A stretch of 64,000 bases of DNA from Rhodococcus opacus B4 (GTDB lineage Bacteria > Actinomycetota > Actinomycetes > Mycobacteriales > Mycobacteriaceae). The notes under the pieces were generated by a model. It was not told the origin of the DNA. It was given only the letters and a program-made list of their open reading frames with translations, and ran no database searches. The stretch is taken from contig NC_012522.1 of the NCBI RefSeq assembly GCF_000010805.1, positions 5,208,001 to 5,272,000 of the forward strand, in the 5' to 3' direction. Position 1 is the stretch's first letter; each line of letters opens with the position of its first letter. A program made the position numbers and the translations under genes. Shown piece by piece: positions 42,485 through 50,807 of the stretch.

Positions 42485-43651
42485 GTGCGTCCCGAATCCC
42501 AGCGGTCCAACATCCAGACCTTCCACGTGATGGACGTGTGGAAGGCCGCCACCGAACGTCAGCGCACCCACGGCGACGTGCTGACCCTGGCGGCGGGGCA
42601 GCCGTCCACGCCCGCGCCGCAGCCGGTACTCCGCGCGACGCGGGAAGTGCTCGACGGGCACCTGCTCGGCTACACGGAGACGTTCGGGATCCTGCCGCTG
42701 CGGGAGGCGATCGCCGGATATCACGCCGGCAAATCCGGAATCGACGTCGACGCCGAGGACGTCGTCGTGACCACCGGTTCGTCCGGCGCGTTCACGCTGC
42801 TGTTCCTCGCCGCCTTCGACGTCGGCGACACCGTCGTGGTGGCCCGCCCCGGCTACCCGGCCTACCGGAACACGCTCGCCGCGCTCGGCTGCACCGTCAT
42901 CGAGATCGACTGCGGAGCGGACACCCGGTTCCAGCCGACGGTCGCGATGCTCGACGCCCTGCCCGAGCCGCCGGCCGGACTGATCGTCGCGAGCCCCGCC
43001 AACCCCACCGGCACCGTCATCGACCCCGGTGAACTGGCCGCCCTCGCCCGCTGGTGCGACGCCCACGGGACGCTGCTGATCTCCGACGAGATCTACCACG
43101 GCATCGGATACGGCGAGCAGGCGATGACCAGCTCGTGGGAGACGTCGCGCGAATCCGTCGTCGTCGGCTCGGTGTCCAAATACTTCTCGATGACGGGCTG
43201 GCGGCTGGGCTGGATGCTGGTCCCCGAGGGTCTGCGCCGGCCGTTGCAGCGCCTGGCCTCGAACATGACGGTGTGCCCGCCCGCCATCTCCCAGCACGCG
43301 GCGATCGCCGCGTTCACCGAGGAATCGAGAGCCGAACTCGACGGCCACGTGCAGCGCTACGCCGTCAACCGGGAGCTGCTGCTCACCGGCCTCCCCGAGC
43401 TGGGCATCACCGACCTGGCACCCGCCGACGGGGCGTTCTACGTGTACGCCGACATCGGGCACCTGCTCGGCGGATCCCACGGCGCGACGTCGACCGAATG
43501 GTGCTCGCGGCTGCTGCAGGACACCGGTCTGGCGCTGGCTCCCGGCATCGATTTCGACACCGTCCACGGAGACCGGACCGTCCGGCTGTCGTTCGCCGGA
43601 TCCACGGCGGAGGTCCGGGAATCCCTGGTGCGACTGGGCCGCTGGCTGTAG
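42485..43651 (+). CDS. PLP-dependent aminotransferase, class I/II
   Basis: 388 aa fold-type I enzyme: AAGQPSTPAP, TTGSSGAFTLLFLAAFD, ASPANPTGTVID, LISDEIYHGI and the PLP-lysine region SVSKYFSMTGWRLGW. Aspartate-type aminotransferases share this; the amino-acid substrate is not evident. GTG 42485 has a TAGCGT hexamer (42472-42477) 7 nt upstream, as expected of a leaderless message. Not obviously part of an operon. Confidence 0.9.
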   Translation: MRPESQRSNIQTFHVMDVWKAATERQRTHGDVLTLAAGQPSTPAPQPVLRATREVLDGHLLGYTETFGILPLREAIAGYHAGKSGIDVDAEDVVVTTGSSGAFTLLFLAAFDVGDTVVVARPGYPAYRNTLAALGCTVIEIDCGADTRFQPTVAMLDALPEPPAGLIVASPANPTGTVIDPGELAALARWCDAHGTLLISDEIYHGIGYGEQAMTSSWETSRESVVVGSVSKYFSMTGWRLGWMLVPEGLRRPLQRLASNMTVCPPAISQHAAIAAFTEESRAELDGHVQRYAVNRELLLTGLPELGITDLAPADGAFYVYADIGHLLGGSHGATSTEWCSRLLQDTGLALAPGIDFDTVHGDRTVRLSFAGSTAEVRESLVRLGRWL

Positions 43652-43671
43652 CCGCAATTCACTGTTGCGGC
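43651..43671 (+). terminator. Hairpin terminator at the aminotransferase stop
   Basis: GCCGCAA (including the final base of the stop codon) pairs with TTGCGGC around TTCACTG; a GC-rich continuation follows. Confidence 0.55.
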
Positions 43672-43742
43672 GGCGCCGCAGCAGTTGTTCGATGGACTTG
43701 GGCGCACTGCGTGTTCGGGCGCGCCAGGCAAGGAGAACGGCG

Positions 43743-44030
43743 ATGCTGTACGTCGCGTTGTTCGCATTCGTGTTGTGGGTCCTGTGCTTCGCCGACGCCG
43801 TCACCACCGACGACGACCAGTTCCGGAACCTCTCGAAGGAGGGCTGGCTGGTGATCGTGCTGCTGCTTCCGCTCGTCGGCTCGGTGCTGTGGCTCGTGGC
43901 CGGGCGGCCACAGAAGATTCCGGGCGATCGGCTGCCTGCCGACCCGGAGGAAGCCGAGTTCGTGCGGCGGTGCCGCGAACGAGCGGAGGAACAGCGGCGG
44001 CAAGGTTTCCACGGGCGCGACCAGGAATAG
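43743..44030 (+). CDS. Small membrane protein with PLDc_N-type domain
   Basis: 95 aa. Two predicted helices (YVALFAFVLWVLCFADAV and GWLVIVLLLPLVGSVLWLVAG) enclose the conserved NLSKEGWLVIVLLLPLVGSVLWLVAGRP core of the PLDc_N domain, followed by an acidic/basic cytoplasmic tail. AAGGAGAACGGCG precedes ATG 43743. Stand-alone copies are frequent in actinobacteria; function not established. No phospholipase domain is present. Confidence 0.8.
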   Translation: MLYVALFAFVLWVLCFADAVTTDDDQFRNLSKEGWLVIVLLLPLVGSVLWLVAGRPQKIPGDRLPADPEEAEFVRRCRERAEEQRRQGFHGRDQE

Positions 44031-44037
44031 GAGGCCT

Positions 44038-44061
44038 ACACTGTGGCTAGGATTACAGTGT
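44038..44061. promoter_or_regulatory. Palindromic operator with embedded -10 element before the DUF1707 gene
   Basis: ACACTGT (44038-44044) and ACAGTGT (44055-44061) are inverted around 10 bp that contain TAGGAT, a good -10 hexamer. A repressor bound here would block the promoter. The regulator is not identified. Confidence 0.5.
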
Positions 44062-44086
44062 TACATACCAGGCGCGAGGCGACGAC

Positions 44087-44506
44087 ATGAGCGACATCAG
44101 TCATCCACAGCCACCCCTTCCTGGCGGAGTCCGCATCGGGACCGTGGAACGGGAGCAAGCCGCGGCGGCACTCGCCGAACATTTCGCAGCCGGCCGGCTC
44201 GAGACCGACGAGTTCGACGCGCGGGTGCGTGCGGCGTACCTCGCCAAGACCGCCGCCGACCTCGTGCCGCTCTTCGCGGACCTTCCGGACAAGCAGCGCT
44301 TCGCGCCCGAACCCGAGCGGATGCGCGTGCGACGCGACCCGGGGCGGGAAGCGGCGGCACTGCGGGTACTCGTGTTCGTCGTGGCCGTCCTCGCCGCGAT
44401 CCTGTGGGTCGCGCTGGTCCGCGTTCCGCCGCTCGTCTTCCTGCCCATCGTCTGGCTCGTACTCGCTCGGCGCAGCTTCGGGCGGCGGTCGTGCCGAGCG
44501 TGGTGA
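44087..44506 (+). CDS. DUF1707 membrane-associated protein
   Basis: 139 aa. N-terminal DUF1707 (IGTVEREQAAAALAEHFAAGRLETDEFDARVRAAYLAKTAADLVPLFADLP), then two closely spaced hydrophobic helices (VLVFVVAVLAAILWVALV and LVFLPIVWLVLAR). DUF1707 proteins are widespread in actinobacteria and often lie near envelope-stress genes; no activity is known. The promoter carries a palindrome at 44038-44061. Confidence 0.8.
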   Translation: MSDISHPQPPLPGGVRIGTVEREQAAAALAEHFAAGRLETDEFDARVRAAYLAKTAADLVPLFADLPDKQRFAPEPERMRVRRDPGREAAALRVLVFVVAVLAAILWVALVRVPPLVFLPIVWLVLARRSFGRRSCRAW

Positions 44507-44569
44507 GGGTCTGACCGGGCCGGGAACTGATGAAAACTACCGCGAGGTCGGTTGTGGCTCCCGTACTCT

Positions 44570-44592
44570 GACAGGCAGGTTTGACGCCTGTC
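44570..44592. promoter_or_regulatory. Inverted repeat upstream of the PepSY lipoprotein
   Basis: GACAGGC and GCCTGTC are inverted around 9 bp, ending 19 bp before ATG 44612. It could be an operator or a leader hairpin; GAGGAGCC follows as the ribosome binding site. Confidence 0.45.
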
Positions 44593-44611
44593 GAGCGATC
44601 GAGGAGCCACG

Positions 44612-45208
44612 ATGACCAGCAGAATTGTGCGCTGTGCGAGCCTGATCCCGGTAGTCGCGGCCTCCGCGCTGCTACTGGGCGGATGCGGTTCCGACAGCGG
44701 CGACACCCCGTCGACCTCCGCCAGTGCGACGGCGTCCGCCACGGCAGCGATGACCTCGTCGCCGATGACCACGAGCGCGGCAGGGGCCGCGGCGGTCACC
44801 AAGGAGCAGGCGGAGCAGACCGCTCTCGCGACGGTCCCGGGCGGCACGGTCGTGAACTCGGAGCAGCAGCAGCGCGACGGTAAGACGGTGTGGCACGTCC
44901 ATATCCGCGATGCCAAGGGCTGGGACTACGACGTGAACGTCGACGCGGCGACCGGCACGGTGGTGTCCGACAGCCAGGACGGGCAGACCACCACGACAGC
45001 CGCACCCGCACCGCCCGCCGGCGCGGTGACACAGCAGCAGGCGGAGCAGATCGCCCTCGCGACGGTCCCGGGTGGCACGGTTGCGAACTCGGAGCAGCAG
45101 CAACGGGACGGTAAGACGGTGTGGCACATTCACATCCGGGACGCCAAGGGCTGGGACTACGACGTCAACGTCGACGCGGCGACCGGGGCCGTCCTTCCCG
45201 ACAACTGA
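44612..45208 (+). CDS. Lipoprotein with two near-identical PepSY domains
   Basis: 198 aa. Signal peptide with lipobox LLGGCGS, a Ser/Thr/Ala-rich linker (about 28-60), then two PepSY repeats (about 61-122 and 138-198). Each contains EQ-ALATVPGGTV-NSEQQQRDGKTVWH-HIRDAKGWDYDVNVDAATG. The repeats are almost identical at DNA level as well, so the duplication is recent or kept uniform by gene conversion. PepSY domains are proposed inhibitors of peptidases or periplasmic metal/redox modules. Located at the outer face of the membrane. Confidence 0.85.
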   Translation: MTSRIVRCASLIPVVAASALLLGGCGSDSGDTPSTSASATASATAAMTSSPMTTSAAGAAAVTKEQAEQTALATVPGGTVVNSEQQQRDGKTVWHVHIRDAKGWDYDVNVDAATGTVVSDSQDGQTTTTAAPAPPAGAVTQQQAEQIALATVPGGTVANSEQQQRDGKTVWHIHIRDAKGWDYDVNVDAATGAVLPDN

Positions 45209-45300
45209 CCGCAGTAGGTAGAACGACTCAGGTGACCGCCTCTCGAAGATGGGTACGTTGCCCGATGCCGGGGCGGTGACGTCGCCCTAGCGTCGATGTC

Positions 45301-45981
45301 ATGGTCACCACGTCGGTTCTCGTGTTCCACCCCGGCTTCCAGCGGTGGGCGGCCCGCGCGGGCGTCGCGGGACCGGTGCTGTTCACCGCGGGATTTCTCG
45401 TCCAGGAGGCATTCCGCCGGGACGACTACAGCCGGATCGCCGACCCGATCAGCGCTCTCGAGGCGGACCCGAGCGGCTGGGTCCAGCAGCTGAACTTCCT
45501 CGTGTTCGCCGTGCTGCTGACGATCTTCGCGGCCGGACTGCACCGCGGCATCGCGGCGACGCGATTCGGCTGGGCCGGGCCCGCTCTGCTCGGGACGGCA
45601 GCGGTCGGGCTGATCCTCGCCGCGGTGTTTCCGTTACGCGAGGATCCGGCGGGGGAGCCCTACGACCCGGGCCTTCACGTGATCTCGGGGGTCACCTTCT
45701 TCTCCAGCAGCGCCCTCGCACTCGTCGTGCTGTCGCGCCGATTCGCCGCCGATCCGCGGTGGCGCGGCCTGGTGTCCTATGTCGCCGTCACCGGTGTGAT
45801 CGGCCTGGGCTGCTTCGTGATGCTGGGCCGGTGCGCGATGCCCGCAGGCGCCCCGCTGCACGACGTCGCCGGACTTCTGCAACGCTGCACCCTGCTCCTC
45901 GTGACGTTCCCGGCACTGGTGACGATCGCCCTGCGGCTCCGTCGCCTCGCCTGCCGGCCGCCGGCACTCATCCGGTCGTGA
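45301..45981 (+). CDS. DUF998 integral membrane protein
   Basis: 226 aa, six or so predicted helices. RDDYSRIADPISALEADPSGWVQQLNFLVFAVLL is the DUF998 signature. Function of the family is unknown. The ATG at 45301 follows TAGCGT by 7 nt, suggesting a leaderless transcript. The 3' end overlaps the convergent pseudogene by 14 nt. Confidence 0.83.
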   Translation: MVTTSVLVFHPGFQRWAARAGVAGPVLFTAGFLVQEAFRRDDYSRIADPISALEADPSGWVQQLNFLVFAVLLTIFAAGLHRGIAATRFGWAGPALLGTAAVGLILAAVFPLREDPAGEPYDPGLHVISGVTFFSSSALALVVLSRRFAADPRWRGLVSYVAVTGVIGLGCFVMLGRCAMPAGAPLHDVAGLLQRCTLLLVTFPALVTIALRLRRLACRPPALIRS

Positions 45982-46796
45982 ACACCGGCACCTGCACTCG
46001 CGTCAGGCAACTCGTGTCGTAGCTGCCGGTCGGCTGCTCGAGGAAGCCGACCGTGACGGCCGGGGCGCAGTCCGAGGACTGCAGCACGTCGTGGCCGAGT
46101 CCGGGGAACTCGAGCACCTCGGACCGCGACAGGGTGTCGGCAGCGGTGCGCGCCTGCGACGGCGGGGTGACGGCGTCGAGCGATCCGGTGAGCAGCAGGG
46201 TCGGCACGTCGCTTCTCGTGGTTTCGTGCACACGTGCGTCGGATGCGGGCACGTCCCAGACGCCGCAGTCGTCGAAGATCCGGGCGGCCTGCGGCACGAG
46301 CGACAGCACGGAGTCCGGGAACTGCGGCGGCGCGGCCTTCGCTTCGGCCCGGACCTGCTCACGGTCGGTGAACGCCGTCTGCTCACCGCAGAACACCCCG
46401 AACGTCAGTCCGTAGCCGATGAGTCCGGGCGGTGTCACCGTGCCGAGCAGTGCGGTCGCCGCCGGGACGCCGTCGCCGGTGGCGGTCGCGTGGACGAGCG
46501 CGGGAAGTCCGGCGTAATTGCCCGGCGCGAGGCTCTGCTGGATGACCAGATTGGCGAAGGTGTACCCGTCGAGCACGACGCGTCTGCCGGACAGGTCGAC
46601 GGTCAGCGGCGAGGCGGCCAGCCGGTTCACGGTCGCGGTGAACCGGCTGGCCCGGGTAGGCGGCGGCGCACGCGGCCGCAGTGAAGACGGCCGCCGGGGC
46701 GGGTTCCGGATCGCCGTCGGACGCACACGCCGGCGCCAGGACCATCGGCGCTGCCACCGCGCATCCCAGGGCCAGCATCCGCACCGACACCCGCAT
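45968..46796 (-). pseudogene. Broken TAP-type alpha/beta hydrolase (tripeptidyl aminopeptidase family)
   Basis: The minus strand holds a lipoprotein-like signal peptide (start at 46796, VLAPACASDGDPEPAP) that soon reaches CAAAYPG near 46645. The continuation RFTATVNRLAASPLTVDLSG and the whole C-terminal part (VPTLLLTGSLDAVTPPSQA, FPGLGHDVLQSSDCA) lie in another frame down to 45968. TAP-family proteins are about 480-520 aa with the nucleophile Ser in the N-terminal half. Here that half is missing between the signal peptide and the C-terminal domain, and a frameshift occurs at the CAAAYP junction. Two lesions make function unlikely. Confidence 0.75.
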
Positions 46797-46895
46797 CGTC
46801 CCGACGCTACGCGGGTGCGCGGCACGACCCACATACTTCGCGGTCTGTCGCCCAATCCGCCCTGGTGCGGGGTCCGCGGCTGGCAGGATGAATTG

Positions 46896-47525
46896 GTGTC
46901 ATCCGCGGCAACTCCGAAGGGCGAACGGCGCCGACAGGCGCTGGTCGAGGCTGCCGCCGATCTGCTGCTCGAGGGCGGATTCGACGCGGTCCGGCACCGC
47001 TCCGTGGCCACCCGCGCCGACCTTCCGCTCGCGTCGACCACCTACTATTTCGAGTCCCTGGACGACCTGATCGCGAAGGCCGTCGAATGCAACGGCAACC
47101 GCGACCTCGCGGTCATGCGCGGCCGGGTCGAGGACGTCACGCACCGGCGCCGCGGCCGCGAATCCACCGTCGATCTTCTCCTCGACCTGCTGGTCGGACC
47201 GGCCCTCATCAGTGAGGACTGCCGCGAGAGGCTGATCTCCCGGTACGAGCGGTTCACGGCCTGTGCGCGCCGCCCCGAACTGCGCGAAGTCCAACTGCGG
47301 TTGCGCGCGCAACTGGACGACGTTCTCACCGAGGCCCTGAGGCGCTCCGACCGCGACGTCCGGCAGGAGCAACTCCGGCGGCTCGTCGCCGTCGTCGACG
47401 GAGCGGTGGTCACCGCGCTCGGCGAGCACGACCCCGACCTGCGGGCGCTCGCCCGGGCGATGCTGCTCGACGTCGTCGACGTCGTCGCGCCCGCCCTCGA
47501 CCGGCCGGACCACGTCGAGCTGTAG
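46896..47525 (+). CDS. TetR-family transcriptional regulator
   Basis: About 209 aa. HTH region ALVEAAADLLLEGGFDAVRHRSVATRADLPLASTTYYFESLDDL; the C-terminal domain is helical. Start GTG 46896, with TTG 46893 as alternative. It is 22 bp upstream of purB on the same strand but has no obvious link to purine synthesis, and divergent from the TAP pseudogene, which may once have been its target. Confidence 0.83.
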   Translation: MSSAATPKGERRRQALVEAAADLLLEGGFDAVRHRSVATRADLPLASTTYYFESLDDLIAKAVECNGNRDLAVMRGRVEDVTHRRRGRESTVDLLLDLLVGPALISEDCRERLISRYERFTACARRPELREVQLRLRAQLDDVLTEALRRSDRDVRQEQLRRLVAVVDGAVVTALGEHDPDLRALARAMLLDVVDVVAPALDRPDHVEL

Positions 47526-47547
47526 CGCCGCCGTAAACTGGGGACTC

Positions 47548-48969
47548 GTGAGCCGCATCCCGAACGTCCTTGCCAACCGATACGCCAGCCCCGAACTCGT
47601 CGAGTTGTGGTCGCCCGAGCACAAGATCGTCCTCGAGCGTCAGCTGTGGCTCGCCGTGTTGCGGGCCCAGGCGGAACTCGGGATCGACGTGCCGGCCGAG
47701 GCGCTCGCCGACTACGAACGGGTGCTCGAGCAGGTGGACCTCGACTCCATCGCCGACCGTGAGCGCGTCACCCGCCACGACGTGAAGGCCCGGATCGAAG
47801 AGTTCAATGCCCTCGCCGGCCACGAGCAGGTCCACAAGGGGCTGACCAGCCGCGACCTCACCGAGAACGTCGAGCAGCTGCAGATCCTGCGGTCGCTCGA
47901 GCACGTCCACGCACACGGTGTCGCGGTCGCGGCCCGGCTGGCCGAGCGAGCCGCCGAGTACAGCAGCCTCGTCATGGCGGGCCGGTCGCACAACGTCGCG
48001 GCGCAGGCGACCACGCTCGGGAAGCGGTTCGCGTCCGCCGCCGACGAACTGCTCGTCGCGCTCACCCGGCTGCGCGAGCTGATCGACCGCTACCCGCTCC
48101 GCGGCATCAAGGGCCCCATGGGCACCGCCCAGGACATGCTCGACCTCCTCGACGGCGACGCGTCCAAGCTCGAGGCGCTGGAGCAGAAGGTCGCCGAGCA
48201 CCTCGGCTTCTCCCACGTGTTCACGAGCGTCGGCCAGGTGTACCCGCGGTCGCTGGACCACGACGTGCTGTCGGCGCTGGTGCAGGTCGCGGCCGGGCCG
48301 TCGTCGTTCGCGCACACCATCCGCCTGATGGCCGGCCACGAGCTGGTCACCGAGGGCTTCCAGCCCGGCCAGGTCGGGTCGTCGGCGATGCCGCACAAGA
48401 TGAACACCCGCTCCTGCGAGCGCGTCAACGGACTGCAGGTCGTGCTCCGCGGATACGCGTCCATGGCCGCCGAGCTGGCCGGCGCGCAGTGGAACGAGGG
48501 TGACGTGTTCTGCTCGGTGGTGCGCCGCGTCGCGCTGCCGGACGCGTTCTTCGCGATCGACGGACTGATCGAGACGTTCCTGACGGTGCTCGCCGAGTTC
48601 GGCGCCTACCCCGCCGTCATCGAGAAGGAACTCACCCGGTACCTGCCGTTCCTCGCCACGACCAAGGTCCTGATGGCTCTGGTGCGCGCCGGAGTGGGCC
48701 GGGAGACCGCGCACGAGGTCATCAAGGAACACGCCGTCGCCGTCGCACTCGCGATGCGCGAGCAGGGCAAGGAGCCCGACCTGCTGGACCGCCTGGCCGC
48801 CGACGACCGGCTGCCCCTCGACCGGGCCGCACTCGACGAGGCCCTCGCCGACAAGAAGGCGTTCATCGGTGCCGCCGAGGCGCAGGTCGCCACGGTCGTG
48901 GCGCAGGTGCAGAAGCTCGTCGACGCCAACCCCGAGGCGGCCGCGTACCAGCCGTCCCCGATCCTGTAG
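47548..48969 (+). CDS. purB: Adenylosuccinate lyase
   Basis: 473-aa fumarase/aspartase-superfamily enzyme of purine synthesis (SAICAR and adenylosuccinate cleavage). VTRHDVKARIEEFN, HKGLTSRDLTENVEQL, AGRSHNVAAQATTLGKRF and the signature SSAMPHKMNTRSCERV (catalytic Ser loop) are all present. Full length. GTG 47548 follows a TAAACT -10 hexamer by 8 nt, a leaderless arrangement like that of purD. Confidence 0.95.
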   Translation: MSRIPNVLANRYASPELVELWSPEHKIVLERQLWLAVLRAQAELGIDVPAEALADYERVLEQVDLDSIADRERVTRHDVKARIEEFNALAGHEQVHKGLTSRDLTENVEQLQILRSLEHVHAHGVAVAARLAERAAEYSSLVMAGRSHNVAAQATTLGKRFASAADELLVALTRLRELIDRYPLRGIKGPMGTAQDMLDLLDGDASKLEALEQKVAEHLGFSHVFTSVGQVYPRSLDHDVLSALVQVAAGPSSFAHTIRLMAGHELVTEGFQPGQVGSSAMPHKMNTRSCERVNGLQVVLRGYASMAAELAGAQWNEGDVFCSVVRRVALPDAFFAIDGLIETFLTVLAEFGAYPAVIEKELTRYLPFLATTKVLMALVRAGVGRETAHEVIKEHAVAVALAMREQGKEPDLLDRLAADDRLPLDRAALDEALADKKAFIGAAEAQVATVVAQVQKLVDANPEAAAYQPSPIL

Positions 48970-48984
48970 GCGGCTTCGCCGCCC

Positions 48985-49024
48985 GTGCGCCTTTTTGGTA
49001 GCTGGGACTACCAAAAAGGCGCAC
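48985..49024. repeat. Perfect 17-bp-stem palindrome between purB and the HIT gene
   Basis: GTGCGCCTTTTTGGTAG pairs exactly with CTACCAAAAAGGCGCAC around CTGGGA. It resembles the other four long palindromes in layout (GTG..CAC ends, GC-rich flank, 6-nt loop) but not in sequence. It may terminate purB; a T5 and an A5 run lie in the arms. Confidence 0.85.
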
Positions 49025-49043
49025 AAGCACCGGAGGTGCCTGC

Positions 49044-49457
49044 GTGAACTGCATTTTCTGCGAGATCGTGTCGGGCCGGTCCGACGCCAGCGTCGTGCAC
49101 GAGGACGAGAACGTGCTGGCGTTCATGGACATCCGGCCGTGGACGTCCGGACATCTGCTGGTGGTCCCGAAGCGGCACGCGAGCGGGCTCGCCGACCTCG
49201 ATCCGGGCGACGGCGCGGCGGTGTTCGCGGTGGGGCAGCGCATCGCGACCGCGTTGCGCCACGAGCCGCTGCGGGCGCAGGGCGTCAACCTGTTCCTCGC
49301 CGACGGGATCGCCGCCGGCCAGGAGGTCTTCCACGTCCACCTGCACGTCGTCCCCCGCACCGCCGGTGACGGGTTCGGGCTGCGCGGAATGCCGAAGTCG
49401 CCGAGCCGGATCGCGCTCGATCAGACGGCCGGGGTCATCCGCTCCTCCCTCAGGTGA
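49044..49457 (+). CDS. HIT-family nucleotide hydrolase
   Basis: 137 aa. CIFCEIVSGRSDASVVHEDENVLAFMDIRPWTSGHLLVVPKRH opens the protein and HVHLHVVPR is the histidine triad, giving a standard HinT/Ap4A-type HIT protein. GTG 49044 has GGAGGTGCC 8-13 nt upstream. It is a different branch from the HIT gene at 3083-3508 (CxxC zinc-type N-terminus present here, absent there). Confidence 0.88.
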   Translation: MNCIFCEIVSGRSDASVVHEDENVLAFMDIRPWTSGHLLVVPKRHASGLADLDPGDGAAVFAVGQRIATALRHEPLRAQGVNLFLADGIAAGQEVFHVHLHVVPRTAGDGFGLRGMPKSPSRIALDQTAGVIRSSLR

Positions 49458-49485
49458 GCGGCAAAGCGTGCCGGAGCACACTTTG

Positions 49486-50235
49486 TCACTCACGTGGGGG
49501 GAGGGGGCCGTCCTCGTCGAAGCGTCGTTCGGTGATGTCGTAGGTGCCGTCCGCCCGGACCCTCAGCACGGTCGAGGCCCGCGTCCCGTACCCGCCGTGG
49601 CGGATGAACCGCGACGACAGGGCACGTTCGAGTTCGGGTTCGATGCCTGTGTCGGGCAGCGCGTCCCACGGTGCCGGGTCGCTGTCGGCGAGCACGTCGA
49701 AGTACGCGCCCGGATCTGATTCGGCGCTGCCGTCGTCGGCGGCGAGCGCGGCGGCGAACGCCTCCGTGCCGCCCGTCACCTTCGGCCAGGGGGTGTCGAG
49801 TTCGGCGTTGGACAGCCCGTGGACGCCGGGGTCGACGCGCTGCCTGCGACCGTGGGGTCGGTTGGTGACCCACCACAGTTCCGCAGGGTCGCCGACGAGC
49901 AGGTTGAAGCTGCCGTACTCGGCGCCGGTCGCGGCGACCTGTTCGGCGTGGGCGGCGGGTGTGAGCCGGCCGCGGAGGTAGTCGACGGGCAGGGCTCCGC
50001 GGGACCGGGCGCCGGTTGCGGGGGCGCCGTCGCGGACGTTGGTGACGGCCGCGAACCGCAGGGTGTCGGAGATGCCCATCCACGTTCCGCCTGCGAGCAG
50101 GTCATGGCCCGCGACGAAGCCGTCGTCCCATCGGCGCAGCGGTTCCGTGGGACGGGCGTAGAACTCGTCGCGGTTGGCCGCGACGACGAGGGGGAGATCG
50201 GGGCGGGTATGCCAGGCGAACAGGACCAGGCACAT
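49486..50235 (-). CDS. NRDE-family (TANGO2-like) protein
   Basis: 249 aa beginning MCLVLFAWHTRPDLPLVVAANRDEFYARP, with the eponymous NRDE motif and the conserved Cys2 exposed after Met removal, consistent with an Ntn-hydrolase-like fold. GGTWMGIS and GLSNAELDTPWPKV are also conserved. Eukaryotic TANGO2 is linked to heme/lipid handling; the bacterial role is not settled. GAGGAGACG precedes ATG 50235. Confidence 0.87.
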   Translation of the reverse strand: MCLVLFAWHTRPDLPLVVAANRDEFYARPTEPLRRWDDGFVAGHDLLAGGTWMGISDTLRFAAVTNVRDGAPATGARSRGALPVDYLRGRLTPAAHAEQVAATGAEYGSFNLLVGDPAELWWVTNRPHGRRQRVDPGVHGLSNAELDTPWPKVTGGTEAFAAALAADDGSAESDPGAYFDVLADSDPAPWDALPDTGIEPELERALSSRFIRHGGYGTRASTVLRVRADGTYDITERRFDEDGPLPPRE

Positions 50236-50301
50236 ACGGACGTCTCCTCGTCACCCTCGGCTACACGGTTGCAGGCCCGAGCGTAGCCGCCCTCGCAATA
50301 C

Positions 50302-50314
50302 CTCTGAAACAGAG
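50302..50314. promoter_or_regulatory. Palindrome at the MarR promoter
   Basis: CTCTGAAACAGAG, a perfect 5-3-5 palindrome immediately before TATTCT (50316-50321), a likely -10 element 6 nt from ATG 50328. Likely autoregulatory site of a leaderless MarR gene. Confidence 0.55.
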
Positions 50315-50327
50315 CTATTCTGAAGGC

Positions 50328-50807
50328 ATGGCACAGAACGAGGCGCCCGCCGAGCAACTCTTCGCCGCAATCGGATTGCTGCGCAGGCACACCCGCCGAC
50401 GGGTCGGTCGGCCGTGGCCGGAGACGCCGCTGACCGGGTCGCAGGTGGAGTTGGTGCGACTGCTGCGCCGCAGGCCCGGGACGTCCGTCGCGGACGCGGC
50501 GGCGGCACTGGGCCTCGCGGCGAACACCGTTTCCACCCTCGTGCGGCAACTCACGGACGCCGGGCTGATCGAACGGGTGCGGGACGAGTCCGACCGCCGG
50601 GTCGCCCGCCTGGCGCTGACGGACGAGGCGCGGTCGCAGGTCGAGCGGTGGCGCGACCGCCGCAATCTCGCGGTCGCCGCCGCATTCGACGGACTGAGCG
50701 CCGAGGACAGGGCGGCCATCGAATCTGCCATTCCCGCCCTCGCCCGACTCGCCGGAGCGCTCCATCCGGATCGCGCCGAGGACAGCGATCAGGAGGTTGC
50801 CCGATGA
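50328..50807 (+). CDS. MarR-family transcriptional regulator
   Basis: 159 aa winged helix protein: TGSQVELVRLLRRRPGTSVADAAAALGLAANTVSTLVRQLTDAGLIERVRDESDRRVARLALTDEA. The stop overlaps the ABC ATPase start (ATGA), so it forms one operon with the exporter and probably represses it until a ligand binds. Confidence 0.87.
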   Translation: MAQNEAPAEQLFAAIGLLRRHTRRRVGRPWPETPLTGSQVELVRLLRRRPGTSVADAAAALGLAANTVSTLVRQLTDAGLIERVRDESDRRVARLALTDEARSQVERWRDRRNLAVAAAFDGLSAEDRAAIESAIPALARLAGALHPDRAEDSDQEVAR

